A stretch of DNA of 64,000 nucleotides, from positions 310,001-374,000 of the forward strand of contig JAPFBR010000003.1 of assembly GCA_035798135.1 (NCBI GenBank), given 5' to 3'. The position numbers and the translations under genes were made by a program. Shown piece by piece: positions 7,073 through 16,202 of the stretch (within the stretch, counting starts at the first letter, position 1; each line of letters opens with the position of its first letter). This DNA is from Sediminicola sp035798135 (GTDB lineage: Bacteria; Bacteroidota; Bacteroidia; Flavobacteriales; Flavobacteriaceae). The notes beneath the pieces were generated by a model. That model had not been told where the DNA came from, searched no databases, and saw only the letters and a list, made by a program, of their open reading frames with translations.

Positions 7073-7981
7073 TTGAAACAAATTACCATTAAAAACGAAT
7101 ATATATCCCTAACCGTATTGGAATATGGTGCCATTATCCAAAAAATGTTGGTGAAAGATAAAGATGGCAATGAGGTCAATGTGGTTATAGGTCACGAACA
7201 ACCGGAAGCCTACTTTAACGACGAACATTCCTTAGGTGCCTGTATAGGCAGATATGCCGGAAGGATATCCCAAGGAGGATTTAGACTTGATGGTGAATTT
7301 TACCCTATTCATAATGAAAATGAAGTCCATTTGCATGGTGGGATAGCAGGTTTTGGGAAAAAACATTGGACTATAATTGAAGAACATACAGGAGGTAATC
7401 CTTTTTTAAAACTCTCCTATGAAAGTGAGCATTTGGAAGAGGGCTACCCAGGCAACCTCATAGCCTCCGTCACCTACAAATTGGTGGACAATGCCCTACA
7501 TATATTACACGAAGCACAGACTGATAAAACCACGGTGGTCAACCTGACCAACCACGCTTATTTTAAATTGGACGGGGAAGAATCTATCGACCATTATAAT
7601 TTGGAATTAAAATCCGAAGGCTTTTTGGATGTAGATAGAAAAATGGTGCCTACAGGTGACATCATAGCCGTTGGAAATACCCCGAATGATTTTTTAAAAG
7701 GCAAAAAAATTGGACAGGTTCGTTTGGACACCCCATTTATATTTAGTCCTAATTGTGAGAATGCCGCCAAAGTATCTTCCGACGTTTCAGGAATTGTTAT
7801 GACGGTCACTACCAATCAGCCGTCAATTGTCATTTATACACCTACCTCCTTTCCCGCAATTTGTTTCGAAACCCAAAATTTTCCAGATGCGCCCAATCAT
7901 TCCAATTTTCCTTCTTCGATCCTACGCCAGGGAGAAATATATAGGAATGAGTCAACCTTTGCCTTTGGCACCTTAAAATAA
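7073..7981 (+). CDS. galM: Aldose 1-epimerase (galactose mutarotase)
   Basis: The GalM fold is recognised from EYGAIIQKM, GRYAGRIS, the His of LHGG, VVNLTNHAYFKL with its catalytic His, and FETQNFPDAPNHSNFPSS with its catalytic Glu. It interconverts alpha and beta anomers of aldoses. The frame is open from an ATG at 6953, but the extra 40 residues look unlike the family and the usual N terminus begins at KQITIKNEYISLTVLEYGA, so I chose the TTG at 7073 (302 residues). This start is uncertain. A two-way hairpin terminator follows before the convergent Ohr gene. Confidence 0.88.
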   Translation: MKQITIKNEYISLTVLEYGAIIQKMLVKDKDGNEVNVVIGHEQPEAYFNDEHSLGACIGRYAGRISQGGFRLDGEFYPIHNENEVHLHGGIAGFGKKHWTIIEEHTGGNPFLKLSYESEHLEEGYPGNLIASVTYKLVDNALHILHEAQTDKTTVVNLTNHAYFKLDGEESIDHYNLELKSEGFLDVDRKMVPTGDIIAVGNTPNDFLKGKKIGQVRLDTPFIFSPNCENAAKVSSDVSGIVMTVTTNQPSIVIYTPTSFPAICFETQNFPDAPNHSNFPSSILRQGEIYRNESTFAFGTLK

Positions 7982-7985
7982 AAAA

Positions 7986-8009
7986 GGCCATCAATTTTAA
8001 TTGACGGCC
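7986..8009. terminator. Bidirectional terminator between galM and ohr
   Basis: The hairpin GGCCATCAATT / AATTGACGGCC sits between two convergent genes. On the minus strand the one imperfect pair becomes a G-U wobble and a T-rich run follows, so it is stronger as the end of ohr. Confidence 0.7.
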
Positions 8010-8031
8010 CCTTTGTGAATTTTTAATAAAT

Positions 8032-8457
8032 CTATTCGTCCAATAATAGATTCAAGTGCACTGTGATATTATCCCTTGTAGCCTTGCTATACGGGCAAAT
8101 TTCATGGGCGGCATTTACGAGCTCCTCTCCTTTTTCCTGATCTACTGTAGGAAGATAGCAATCTAAGGTTGCTTCCAATAATAAACCATCTTCATCCTCT
8201 TGAAAGGCAATGGTGGCCGTTACATTAAATTCCCCCAAATCCTTTACATTATGTTCCTTTGCCACAACCTGAAGGGCTCCTGCAAAACAAGTTGAATAAG
8301 CCGCCGCGAAAAGCTGTTCGGGATTGCTATATTTCCCCTCTGTTTTTATTTTGCCCCCTGGCATCCTAACGTCAAGATCTATCAATCCATCCTCGCTGGT
8401 CACATGACCGTTTCTCCCACCTTCATTGGTTGCACTGCTCTCAAAAATAGTTTTCAT
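8032..8457 (-). CDS. ohr: Organic hydroperoxide resistance protein, OsmC/Ohr family
   Basis: This 141-residue protein has the two redox cysteines of the Ohr family at C57 (AAYSTCFAGAL) and C121 (HEICPYSKATRDN). The conserved Arg15 lies in the Gly-rich N-terminal segment and Glu47 in NPEQLFAA, the pair that contacts the thiolate. It reduces organic and lipid hydroperoxides with lipoyl or thiol reductants in the cytoplasm. Length is normal for the family and the start matches it. It is divergent from the DUF2911 gene across a 214-base spacer. No MarR-type OhrR regulator gene lies in this window. Confidence 0.93.
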   Translation of the reverse strand: MKTIFESSATNEGGRNGHVTSEDGLIDLDVRMPGGKIKTEGKYSNPEQLFAAAYSTCFAGALQVVAKEHNVKDLGEFNVTATIAFQEDEDGLLLEATLDCYLPTVDQEKGEELVNAAHEICPYSKATRDNITVHLNLLLDE

Positions 8458-8671
8458 ATATGTATTTTTTAGTAAGCCTCAAAGTACCAATTGAAATTGA
8501 CACCGCATAAAACTATCTCCTAAAATTATGTAAAATTTCTATATCCTTAGGTCCATTTGCCAATTTCTTGATCATTACTTATTTTCCCTTTATATAGAAT
8601 CAAGGTTCTTTTACATGTGCTTTGAATGGTATTTAGTAAATTAGTTCCATCAACCACAAAAACACACTAAA

Positions 8672-9232
8672 ATGAAAGTATTAAAATGGCTTTTGATTAC
8701 CGTACTAGTAATTGGCGCACTATTTTACTTTGTTGGTCAGCCTTTCTTAACAGAACAGACTAAAAAGAACAGTCCTGAAAAAACGGCCACCTATAAGGAA
8801 GGCGACATGGATATGACCGTAAAATATAGCAGTCCCTTTAAAAAAGACCGGGTTATCTTTGGGGAATTGGTACCCTATGATGTCGTTTGGAGAACTGGTG
8901 CCAATGAACCAACCATTTTTACTACTGGCTCCGATATCATGATCATGGATAAAAATCTCCCTGCTGGAACCTATTCCCTATGGACTAAACCAAATAAGGA
9001 TCAATGGGAAATTATTTTTAATAAGGACATCCCAGGCTGGGGTGTTACTATTTTAAGCGGAGGCAAAGAAACTACCAGAATACCAGAAGAGGACATTGTA
9101 AATGTAATGGTTCCCACTACGCATATCGCAGTGCCTTTAGAGCGTTTTACCATTGCTTTTGAAGGAAATGAACCAACATTACTTACCATGGCATGGGATC
9201 AGACTAAAGTGAGTATTCCAATCAAAAATTAG
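8672..9232 (+). CDS. DUF2911 domain-containing membrane-anchored protein
   Basis: This 186-residue protein has one N-terminal hydrophobic anchor (residues about 5-22). The DUF2911 signature follows: the VPYDVVWRTGANEPT segment, then LPAGTYSLWTKPNKDQWEII and a late IAFEGN strand. The family is common in Bacteroidota, usually exported, and has no established reaction. The stop codon is two bases before the TTG start of meaB, so the two genes are probably co-transcribed, which may be incidental. Confidence 0.85.
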   Translation: MKVLKWLLITVLVIGALFYFVGQPFLTEQTKKNSPEKTATYKEGDMDMTVKYSSPFKKDRVIFGELVPYDVVWRTGANEPTIFTTGSDIMIMDKNLPAGTYSLWTKPNKDQWEIIFNKDIPGWGVTILSGGKETTRIPEEDIVNVMVPTTHIAVPLERFTIAFEGNEPTLLTMAWDQTKVSIPIKN

Positions 9233-9234
9233 CA

Positions 9235-10281
9235 TTGAGTACAGAAAAAAACACAAGTTCAGAGAGTATTTCTAAAATAAGATCTTTTAGAAAAAAAATC
9301 CCGTCCGCCAAGGAGCTTACAAAAGGTATCTTAGAAGGAAACAATACGGCTTTGGGTCGGGCTATTACTTTGGTGGAAAGCACTAACATCACCCATTTAG
9401 AGCGTGCAAATGAAATAATTGAAAATTGCCTGGCGCATACCAAAGACAGTATTCGAATAGGCATAACCGGTGTTCCAGGCGTTGGAAAAAGCACTTATAT
9501 TGAAACTTTTGGGCTTCATTTGACAGCCTTAGGAAAAAAAGTGGCTGTGCTTGCTGTAGATCCTACAAGTTCCATCAGCAAAGGGAGTATTTTAGGTGAC
9601 AAGACCCGCATGGAGGAATTGGTAAAAGATCCCAATGCTTTTATTAGGCCTTCCCCTTCAGGGAATTCTTTGGGAGGGGTGGCACGCAAGACCAGGGAAT
9701 CTATCATCTTGTGCGAAGCCGCTGGCTATGATGTCATTTTAATAGAGACCGTTGGTGTAGGGCAAAGTGAAACAGCTGTACATGGCATGGTGGATTTTTT
9801 CTTACTACTTAAGTTGGCAGGAGCAGGTGATGAACTTCAAGGTATCAAAAGAGGTATCATGGAAATGGCAGATGCCATCGTTATCAATAAGGCCGATGGT
9901 GATAACCTGAAAAGAACAAAAATAGCTAAAGCCGAATTTACAAGGGCCCTGCATTTGTACCCCCCAAAAGAAAATGGCTGGATTCCCAAGGTACTTACCT
10001 GCTCGGCACTGGAAAATAAGGGTATTCAAAAAATATGGGAGCTTGTGGATGCCTACCTAAATGAAAATAAACGTAGAGGTGGGTTTGAAAGAAAAAGAAG
10101 AGACCAAAACAAATATTGGCTGTTACAAACGGTGGAAGACCAACTAAAACAAAGATTCTATAGGAACAAAGAGGTGAAAATTCTCTTGGATAGTTTATTG
10201 CTCGAGGTAATGGACAGTAACATTTCTCCTTTCAAAGCAGCCGAAAAGCTATTGGCCTTACATCAAAAAGAACTTAAATAA
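9235..10281 (+). CDS. meaB: Methylmalonyl-CoA mutase-associated GTPase MeaB
   Basis: This 348-residue G3E-type P-loop GTPase has a Walker A GVPGVGKST (about 80-88), VLAVDPTSSISKGSILGDKT, RPSPSGNSLGGVARKT, an ETVGVGQSE switch segment and NKADGDN for guanine recognition. MeaB guards and reloads the adenosylcobalamin-dependent methylmalonyl-CoA mutase. The mutase genes are not in this window. Translation appears to start at a TTG two bases after the previous stop, and no better ATG exists upstream of the conserved N-terminal region. The length matches the family. Confidence 0.95.
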   Translation: MSTEKNTSSESISKIRSFRKKIPSAKELTKGILEGNNTALGRAITLVESTNITHLERANEIIENCLAHTKDSIRIGITGVPGVGKSTYIETFGLHLTALGKKVAVLAVDPTSSISKGSILGDKTRMEELVKDPNAFIRPSPSGNSLGGVARKTRESIILCEAAGYDVILIETVGVGQSETAVHGMVDFFLLLKLAGAGDELQGIKRGIMEMADAIVINKADGDNLKRTKIAKAEFTRALHLYPPKENGWIPKVLTCSALENKGIQKIWELVDAYLNENKRRGGFERKRRDQNKYWLLQTVEDQLKQRFYRNKEVKILLDSLLLEVMDSNISPFKAAEKLLALHQKELK

Positions 10282-10316
10282 AAAGCCTAAATTTGCCCCA
10301 GAAATAATACCTGTCA

Positions 10317-11273
10317 ATGAATATTATCACAAATTCCTTATTGTCCATCGTAGTTCCTTTATATAATGAGGAAGACAATGCAGCATTGCTCACAAAAAAG
10401 ATCCATGAAAGTCTGGAAGGATACAATTATCAGATCATTTACATTGATGATTTTTCTACTGATAGCACAAGAAAGGTCATCAAGGGTCTTCAAGATGATA
10501 AGGTACATCTCATTGAATTAAAGAAAAATTATGGCCAGAGTCTGGCTTTGGCGGCAGGTATCGATTATGCCAAAGGAGAGTATATTATTACCATGGATGG
10601 GGATCTTCAAAACGATCCCAGCGATATTCCTCAAATGCTATCCTATGCCGTAGGTGGGGAATATGACGTAGTTACGGGTATCCGCCAGAAACGGAAAGAT
10701 TCCTTGGCTAAAAAAATTCCCTCCAAAATTGCCAACTTTTTGGTAAGACGAGTTACCAAATTGGACATTAAGGACAATGGTTGTGCTCTAAAAGTATTCA
10801 GCAAGGACATCGCAAAAGACCTGAACCTTTATGGCGAAATGCACAGGTTCATCACCTTATTGGCCTATTTGGAAGGTGCACAGATAAAACAAGTACCTGT
10901 AAAACACCATGCAAGGCATGCAGGGGTATCCAAATATGGCTTAGAGCGTGTTTTTAAGGTGGTGGCAGATATGATGTTGCTCTTGTTTATTCGAAAGTAC
11001 TTCCAAAGACCCATTCACCTATTCGGTATTTTTGGAGTTTTATTGATCATCCTAGGGTTTTTTATCAACTTCTATCTTCTTATTGTAAAATTGACAGGGG
11101 AAGATATTGGGACACGCCCGCTTTTGATTTTTGGAATGATGTTCATTTTGGCGGGCATACAATTGTTTACCATTGGGATTGTCATGGAATTACTGATACG
11201 TACCTATTACGAATCACAGAGCAAGAGACCTTATCGAATTAAAAAAATATTCGTAGGTGATAAATCAGCGTAA
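10317..11273 (+). CDS. Family 2 glycosyltransferase, polyprenyl-phosphate type
   Basis: This is a 318-residue protein with a GT-A domain: LSIVVPLYNEEDN at the N terminus, DDFSTDST, and the nucleotide-sugar/metal site MDGDLQNDP. Two C-terminal membrane helices follow (about 237-257 and 270-292). This layout is that of GtrB and dolichol-phosphate-mannose synthase-like enzymes, which load a sugar onto undecaprenyl phosphate at the inner face of the membrane. The next gene overlaps it by 17 bases and encodes a flippase-like membrane protein, and a GT39 enzyme that would use such lipid-linked sugars is encoded convergently just after. The sugar is unknown. Confidence 0.9.
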   Translation: MNIITNSLLSIVVPLYNEEDNAALLTKKIHESLEGYNYQIIYIDDFSTDSTRKVIKGLQDDKVHLIELKKNYGQSLALAAGIDYAKGEYIITMDGDLQNDPSDIPQMLSYAVGGEYDVVTGIRQKRKDSLAKKIPSKIANFLVRRVTKLDIKDNGCALKVFSKDIAKDLNLYGEMHRFITLLAYLEGAQIKQVPVKHHARHAGVSKYGLERVFKVVADMMLLLFIRKYFQRPIHLFGIFGVLLIILGFFINFYLLIVKLTGEDIGTRPLLIFGMMFILAGIQLFTIGIVMELLIRTYYESQSKRPYRIKKIFVGDKSA

Positions 11274-12129
11274 ACACCTAATCACAGCATTAAAAATTAG
11301 TATTAGTGCGGTATTAATCTACTTCATTTTTTCGAAAATTAATATCGAAGAGGTAGTAGAGACCATAAAGCGAACCCAGCCCTTATATCTACTATTGGCA
11401 ATTCTGGCATTTGTGCTATCCAAGGTGATTTCTTCCTTTAGACTAAATCTATATTTTCACGAATTAAAAATATACCTCACCCAGAAAAGCAATTTAAAAC
11501 TTTATCTCCTGGGAATGTTCTACAATCTGTTTTTACCTGGAGGAATTGGAGGGGATGCCTACAAAGGGTATTTGATCAAAAAAAAATTTGATGTAGAAAC
11601 CAAAAAAGTGGTTGCAGTACTGGTTTTGGATAGACTGAGCGGTATGCTCCTTTTGTTTATCTATGCCTGTCTCTTGGCCCTCTTATTAAGCCAGGTGGAT
11701 ATTCCGTTTTTTAAACCTTTTGCCATTATAGGATTACTATTGAGTGTTGTTGTATTTTGGATTTTGAACAAGAAGTTTTTCCCTTTTGCCCTGCCCGTTT
11801 TTTGGTCGTCCTTTGGCTATTCTTCTTTGGTACAGTTATTCCAATTGATAAGTGCGTTCTTAATATTAAAAGCGCTCCATTTAGAATACAACACAGTATC
11901 TTACCTGTTCATATTTCTTATCTCTTCCATTGTTTCTGTTTTACCACTTACCATTGGTGGCATTGGCAGTAGGGAAGTCACTTTTTTCTATGGTGCGGCT
12001 TGGTTGGCATTGGATCAAAATGCATCCATTGGCATCAGCATGGTTTTCTTTTTGATCACCGCATTCGTATCCTTATCGGGTGTGGTATACCATTTTAAAA
12101 AACCTCAATTGGATACCTTAGAAGTTTAA
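11257..12129 (+). CDS. Lysylphosphatidylglycerol synthase TM-region/UPF0104 family flippase-like protein
   Basis: This 290-residue integral membrane protein has about seven to eight helices. The conserved loops of the family are present: PGGIGGDAYKGYLI (about 90-103) and IGGIGSREVTFFYGA near residue 235. The family contains the membrane half of MprF and many small proteins encoded beside glycosyltransferases, where a role in moving lipid-linked substrates is suspected. The GTG start lies inside the end of the GT2 gene (17-base overlap), implying translational coupling and a joint function. The 3' end shares a TTAA double stop with the convergent GT39 gene. Confidence 0.85.
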   Translation: MINQRKHLITALKISISAVLIYFIFSKINIEEVVETIKRTQPLYLLLAILAFVLSKVISSFRLNLYFHELKIYLTQKSNLKLYLLGMFYNLFLPGGIGGDAYKGYLIKKKFDVETKKVVAVLVLDRLSGMLLLFIYACLLALLLSQVDIPFFKPFAIIGLLLSVVVFWILNKKFFPFALPVFWSSFGYSSLVQLFQLISAFLILKALHLEYNTVSYLFIFLISSIVSVLPLTIGGIGSREVTFFYGAAWLALDQNASIGISMVFFLITAFVSLSGVVYHFKKPQLDTLEV

Positions 12130-13784
12130 TGGATATGGACCAGGTACATTTTATCCACTATGTTTTTTCGATTGGACGGGTTCATAAATTTAGCCTGTAA
12201 CCTGGTTATCCTAAATTGGTCCACAACATACCTTTTATCCCAGATAAACCCTTCCCCGTTGAGTTTCTGCAGTTCATCATTGGTAACATAGATCCAGATA
12301 TTTCTTTTCCCTTTAAGTTCCTCCAAAGTGGCCTTGGCAACAGGTCTTTTATTATAGAAATCCAGTGCCCAAGTATACATTGGCGATACCTTATAAATAT
12401 CCTCAACAGGTATGCCCTTTTCTGCCACTATCTTAGCCATATTGGATCCTCCTTGATACTTCAACAAAGATGGATAAAAATGAAGATTTAATATGGAGTT
12501 TAATAAAAGTGAAGTATAAACCGCTATGGTAAACACCCTGATGGCATAGTCTTCTTTTTTTAAGCAAAAATAAATAATGACCGCTAACAAAATACCCAAT
12601 AAAACAAAGGACAACGTTGTATGCAGTTTAAAGACGTAGAAGCACAAAAGGAGCACTGCTATAAAAACCAAGGCTAAAATGAAGTACTGCACCGCCAAAA
12701 ATATTTTCTTGGTTTTCACACTGCCAGTCTCGAACATCTTATACAGGTAGGAGGCCGTCAAAATGGAAAACAAGGGCATGGTTATATTTAGATAATGCGG
12801 CAATTTAAACTGCGCAAAACTTATGATAATGAAAATAAGTGTAACTCCTCCAACCGTCAAAAATTCCGTATTGGAATCGTACTTAAATTTTAATTGAACC
12901 AATTTTTTTATTCGGGACCAATAGGCGGCTATTCCAAGGATTGTCCAAGGCAAGAAAACCCATAGGAAAGTATGGAAGAAAAACAAGAAATCGCTACTGT
13001 TTTTGCCAACCCCCTCTCCACTTAAGCGCTCAAAGCTTTGTTCCCAGAAAATAAAGAAAATGCCACTGCGATGGTCCTTTCCCCGAATCACTTTTTCAGG
13101 ATGTAGATCAAACTGATGGTAGTAGGCATACAACATAGGTGTTATGGTGATCGCAAAAACCAACAAGGCCACCAATACACGCCAATTTATCAAAGAAAGC
13201 CATTTTCTTGTATAAGCCAAATGACATAGTATTGGAAAACCAATAACCAAAATGGCGATCTGCCCTTTAGTAGAAAAAGCGATCCCTGCCCCTAAAGCGC
13301 CTAAAATTATGGACTGTATTTTGTGGTGCTCTATATAGGCCACCAAATGCCATATGGCAAAAATGGTGAATCCGGTAAGAACGGCATCCGTGCGGACATC
13401 AATTGCGGCGAGCATAATAGTTTGTGAGGTCATAAATACCAAAGCTGCCAATCTTCCAGTAACCCTATTGTATAACAATTTACCCAAGCCAAAGCAGCTA
13501 TAGGCGCCCAAAAAGGTAGAAAGGATAGCAGGTATACGGTAAGCCCATTCATTAATACCAAATATTTTAAAAGATAAAGCCGCAAGCCAATAGTGCATGT
13601 GAGGTTTATCCAAATATGCTTCGGGACCTTTAAAAAGACTTAGAAAATCGTTCTCTTGGACCATCCTCATTGCCATAACGGCAAACTGGGCGGAATCGTT
13701 TTCAAGAAGGGTAACGAACATTCCGGCCACATAGACCAAAATAACAAACAGCAATAAAAACCAATATCTAGTATTAGAAATCAT
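12126..13784 (-). CDS. GT39/ArnT-like membrane glycosyltransferase
   Basis: This is a roughly 552-residue protein with about 11 to 12 helices and a soluble C-terminal tail. The first periplasmic loop carries the acidic motif LLENDSAQFAVMAM and the second LDKPHMHYWLAA, typical of dolichyl-phosphate-mannose mannosyltransferase and ArnT relatives that move a sugar from a polyprenyl phosphate onto lipid or protein outside the membrane. I chose the Met at 13784, since the frame extends only seven more residues (to 13805) without family-like sequence. It overlaps the PAP2 gene, so both are in one transcript. The acceptor is unknown. Confidence 0.87.
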   Translation of the reverse strand: MISNTRYWFLLLFVILVYVAGMFVTLLENDSAQFAVMAMRMVQENDFLSLFKGPEAYLDKPHMHYWLAALSFKIFGINEWAYRIPAILSTFLGAYSCFGLGKLLYNRVTGRLAALVFMTSQTIMLAAIDVRTDAVLTGFTIFAIWHLVAYIEHHKIQSIILGALGAGIAFSTKGQIAILVIGFPILCHLAYTRKWLSLINWRVLVALLVFAITITPMLYAYYHQFDLHPEKVIRGKDHRSGIFFIFWEQSFERLSGEGVGKNSSDFLFFFHTFLWVFLPWTILGIAAYWSRIKKLVQLKFKYDSNTEFLTVGGVTLIFIIISFAQFKLPHYLNITMPLFSILTASYLYKMFETGSVKTKKIFLAVQYFILALVFIAVLLLCFYVFKLHTTLSFVLLGILLAVIIYFCLKKEDYAIRVFTIAVYTSLLLNSILNLHFYPSLLKYQGGSNMAKIVAEKGIPVEDIYKVSPMYTWALDFYNKRPVAKATLEELKGKRNIWIYVTNDELQKLNGEGFIWDKRYVVDQFRITRLQAKFMNPSNRKNIVDKMYLVHIH

Positions 13785-14346
13785 AGAAGAATTTCTGGAG
13801 CGCAAATATATGCAACTTTGTAAATAACCAACTTAAAAATAAGCCTATTCCCAATCCTGTCAATATATCCAAAGGAAAATGGACCCCAACATATATTCTA
13901 CTATAAGCGACTATTGTAGCCCAAAAGAATAAGAAAAAACCTATGTATTTATATTTGAAAACCAATAATCTGGTGAAGAAAAAGGCCAAAGCAAACGAGT
14001 TTGCGGCATGGGCAGAAAAATAACCGAATTTACCCCCACAGCTACTTTTGACAAGCCTTACCATTCCGTTCAATTCCGGATCGTGGCAAGGCCGTAAACG
14101 TTGCACCCCATATTTAAAAAAATTGGCCAATTGATCTGTTACAGTAATAAGCAATGCCACTGTCACCAAAATCAACAGGGTCTTTTTAAGGCCAAAGTAC
14201 CTGTAAATTGTAATCAATAAAAATAGATAAAGGGGTATAGAACTGAATTTATTGGTCATGAACAACCAAAATCCATCCCAAGCTGTGCTTCCCATAGAAT
14301 TGAGAAACAAAAAAATTTCCTTATCGAGTTGTAACAGTTGATCCAT
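13774..14346 (-). CDS. PAP2 family phosphatase
   Basis: This is a 190-residue membrane protein with the three PAP2 motifs complete: K78-x6-R85-P86 (KYGVQRLRP), S111-A112-H113 in FSAHAANS, and S149-R150-x5-H156-x3-D160 (SRIYVGVHFPLD). Such enzymes remove phosphate from lipid phosphates or from undecaprenyl diphosphate at the outer face of the inner membrane. Overlap with the GT39 gene and proximity to the GT2 and flippase-like genes suggest it recycles a polyprenyl carrier or modifies lipid A, but the substrate cannot be read from sequence. It sits directly downstream of a small conserved gene. Confidence 0.9.
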   Translation of the reverse strand: MDQLLQLDKEIFLFLNSMGSTAWDGFWLFMTNKFSSIPLYLFLLITIYRYFGLKKTLLILVTVALLITVTDQLANFFKYGVQRLRPCHDPELNGMVRLVKSSCGGKFGYFSAHAANSFALAFFFTRLLVFKYKYIGFFLFFWATIVAYSRIYVGVHFPLDILTGLGIGLFLSWLFTKLHIFALQKFFYDF

Positions 14347-14351
14347 CCCTC

Positions 14352-14579
14352 TTAGTCAACGTACCGGGAAATTTCCCTATCGTAAAATTCAGTTGCCTGT
14401 GCTATCAGGGTCTCCGCTTCTGATTCCAGGTCCTTTTCATCCTCCTTGGTGAAATCTTCCAACCATTCTACTTCATCATCCTCCAAGTTTATAATAAATC
14501 TTGGGTACTCTGTATGAATGACAAATATGGCAGTTGGGTAATCGGTATTGTCACCCAGTAAAAATTTAGGAAAATCCAT
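14352..14579 (-). CDS. Conserved small acidic protein of unknown function
   Basis: A 75-residue, strongly acidic protein without signal peptide or membrane helix. The first half (FPKFLLGDNTDYPTAIFVIH) looks like a short beta-rich segment, and the second half is an acidic helix-rich tail (EWLEDFTKEDEKDLESEAET). I do not recognise a named domain. It sits between the MATE exporter and PAP2 genes with spacings of 16 and 5 bases, as an operon member would, and its reading frame is clean, so I take it as real. Confidence 0.7.
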   Translation of the reverse strand: MDFPKFLLGDNTDYPTAIFVIHTEYPRFIINLEDDEVEWLEDFTKEDEKDLESEAETLIAQATEFYDREISRYVD

Positions 14580-14595
14580 AGTTTATATAGTTTAT

Positions 14596-15981
14596 CTATT
14601 TAATCGATTCTAGTGTGTTGCCAAGCAACTTTTTGGTCATATAGTTAAATCGAATATACAACATTATTGCAGAGGCAGTTAAGCCCGCCAACAGTCCAAT
14701 CCATATCCCAGTACTCCGTAACGGCGTATACAATCCCAAATATAAACTAACTGGAAAACCTATCAACCAATAAGCAATGAACGTGATAATCGTGGGGATC
14801 TTTACATCCTGTAGACCGCGCAATGCGCCCAACACAACAACCTGTAATCCGTCTGAAATTTGAAAAAATGCCGCCACAAATATGAGCTCTGCAGCCATTA
14901 TGATAACTTCGGTATTGTCTGCACTATTGGAAAGATCGTTGACATCCAAATAAATAGTTGGCAGCCAATCTTTAAACAAAAGGAACAAGGCCGCAAAAAC
15001 GATTTCCAATAAAAAAGTCAAAAAGAAGATGGAAATGGCTATCCTTCTAAGATCCTGAAAATTCCTCAATCCCTTTTGGTTGGCCACACGGATCATGGCC
15101 GCCACCCCAAGTCCAATCCCCACCATAAACGTCATACTTGATAAATTTAACGCAATTTGATTGGCAGCTTGTGAATTTTTTCCCAATACACCACTCAACC
15201 AGATGGCAGCTGTAAAAATGGCCACTTCAAAGAACATCTGTAGGGCAGATGGGAATCCAAGGTCTATAATTTTTTTCATTACCTTTTTTTCCAGGTTCCT
15301 GAAGTTAAATCCCGTAACGTAGTCATGGAATTTCTTTTTATTTTTTAGCAGTACCCATATATAAATGACCATGATGATTCTCGATATCAAAGTCCCCAAG
15401 GCCGCACCAACGATTCCCATTTTTGGGAAACCAAAAGAACCAAAAATCAATAAATAGTTAAGTATAATATTCAAGATATTGGCAATTACCGCTGCATACA
15501 TTGGATATTTGGTCTGTGAAAGCCCTTCAGAAAATTGTTTGAAGGCTTGAAAAATAATCAACGGAACCAAAGAAAAGGCTACCAAGTCCAAATAGGGCAT
15601 GGACAATTCAACAACTTCTGGCGGCTGCTCCATCAAATACATCAGCGGTTTTGACAACATGATCAATCCAAATAATGACAGCCCCAATCCAGTGCAAAGT
15701 ACCAATCCGTGTTTTAAGGCACTCTTTCCAACTTCTTTATTTCCTGCCCCGTCCGCTTCTGCGACCAGGGGAGTAATAGCCGTAGAAAATCCGATTCCAA
15801 GTGACATAGCGATAAAAATAAAGCTATTGCCCAAAGAGACTGCAGCCAACTCTGCAGTACCTAACTGGCCCACCATAATATTATCCGCAAAAGCCACGAA
15901 CGTATGTCCCAGCATCCCTAAAATAACAGGGAAGGACAACTGTAAATTATAGCGAAATTCTTTGGTGTACTGCTTGAACAA
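14596..15981 (-). CDS. MATE family multidrug efflux transporter
   Basis: This is a 461-residue protein with about 12 membrane helices in two homologous halves. The N-terminal half contains FPVILGMLGHTFVAFADNIMVGQLGTAELA split over helix 1-2, which is the MatE signature region, and the second half repeats the pattern (FPSALQMFFEVAIFTAAIWL). It would export drugs or metabolites using a sodium or proton gradient. It is the first gene of the minus-strand run toward the small acidic protein, PAP2 and GT39 genes. A TATATTTG element (16001-16008 on the minus strand) lies about 20 bases before its start. Confidence 0.93.
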   Translation of the reverse strand: MFKQYTKEFRYNLQLSFPVILGMLGHTFVAFADNIMVGQLGTAELAAVSLGNSFIFIAMSLGIGFSTAITPLVAEADGAGNKEVGKSALKHGLVLCTGLGLSLFGLIMLSKPLMYLMEQPPEVVELSMPYLDLVAFSLVPLIIFQAFKQFSEGLSQTKYPMYAAVIANILNIILNYLLIFGSFGFPKMGIVGAALGTLISRIIMVIYIWVLLKNKKKFHDYVTGFNFRNLEKKVMKKIIDLGFPSALQMFFEVAIFTAAIWLSGVLGKNSQAANQIALNLSSMTFMVGIGLGVAAMIRVANQKGLRNFQDLRRIAISIFFLTFLLEIVFAALFLLFKDWLPTIYLDVNDLSNSADNTEVIIMAAELIFVAAFFQISDGLQVVVLGALRGLQDVKIPTIITFIAYWLIGFPVSLYLGLYTPLRSTGIWIGLLAGLTASAIMLYIRFNYMTKKLLGNTLESIK

Positions 15982-16202
15982 GGTCTCAATTTTTGAAGTG
16001 CAAATATAGAAGTTACCTTGGTTTTATAGGTAAGAAATCTTGTATATAATTGCGGTTCAATGGATCCAAATCTGAAATCCAAAGACTAAAATTTGATATG
16101 TCTCCCCAAAACGATCAATCTCTTTAATTGAAGATTCCCCAATTTGCTGTATTTTGATTAATTTAGGGCTGCCTAACGGCTAAAACCACTAACCAAACCT
16201 AC
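15982..16202. other. Divergent promoter region of MATE and P-type ATPase genes
   Basis: A 221-base spacer between two divergent genes. The only recognisable element is a flavobacterial -7 box TATATTTG for the MATE gene (complement of 16001-16008). I see no terminator, small gene or RNA. Confidence 0.45.
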
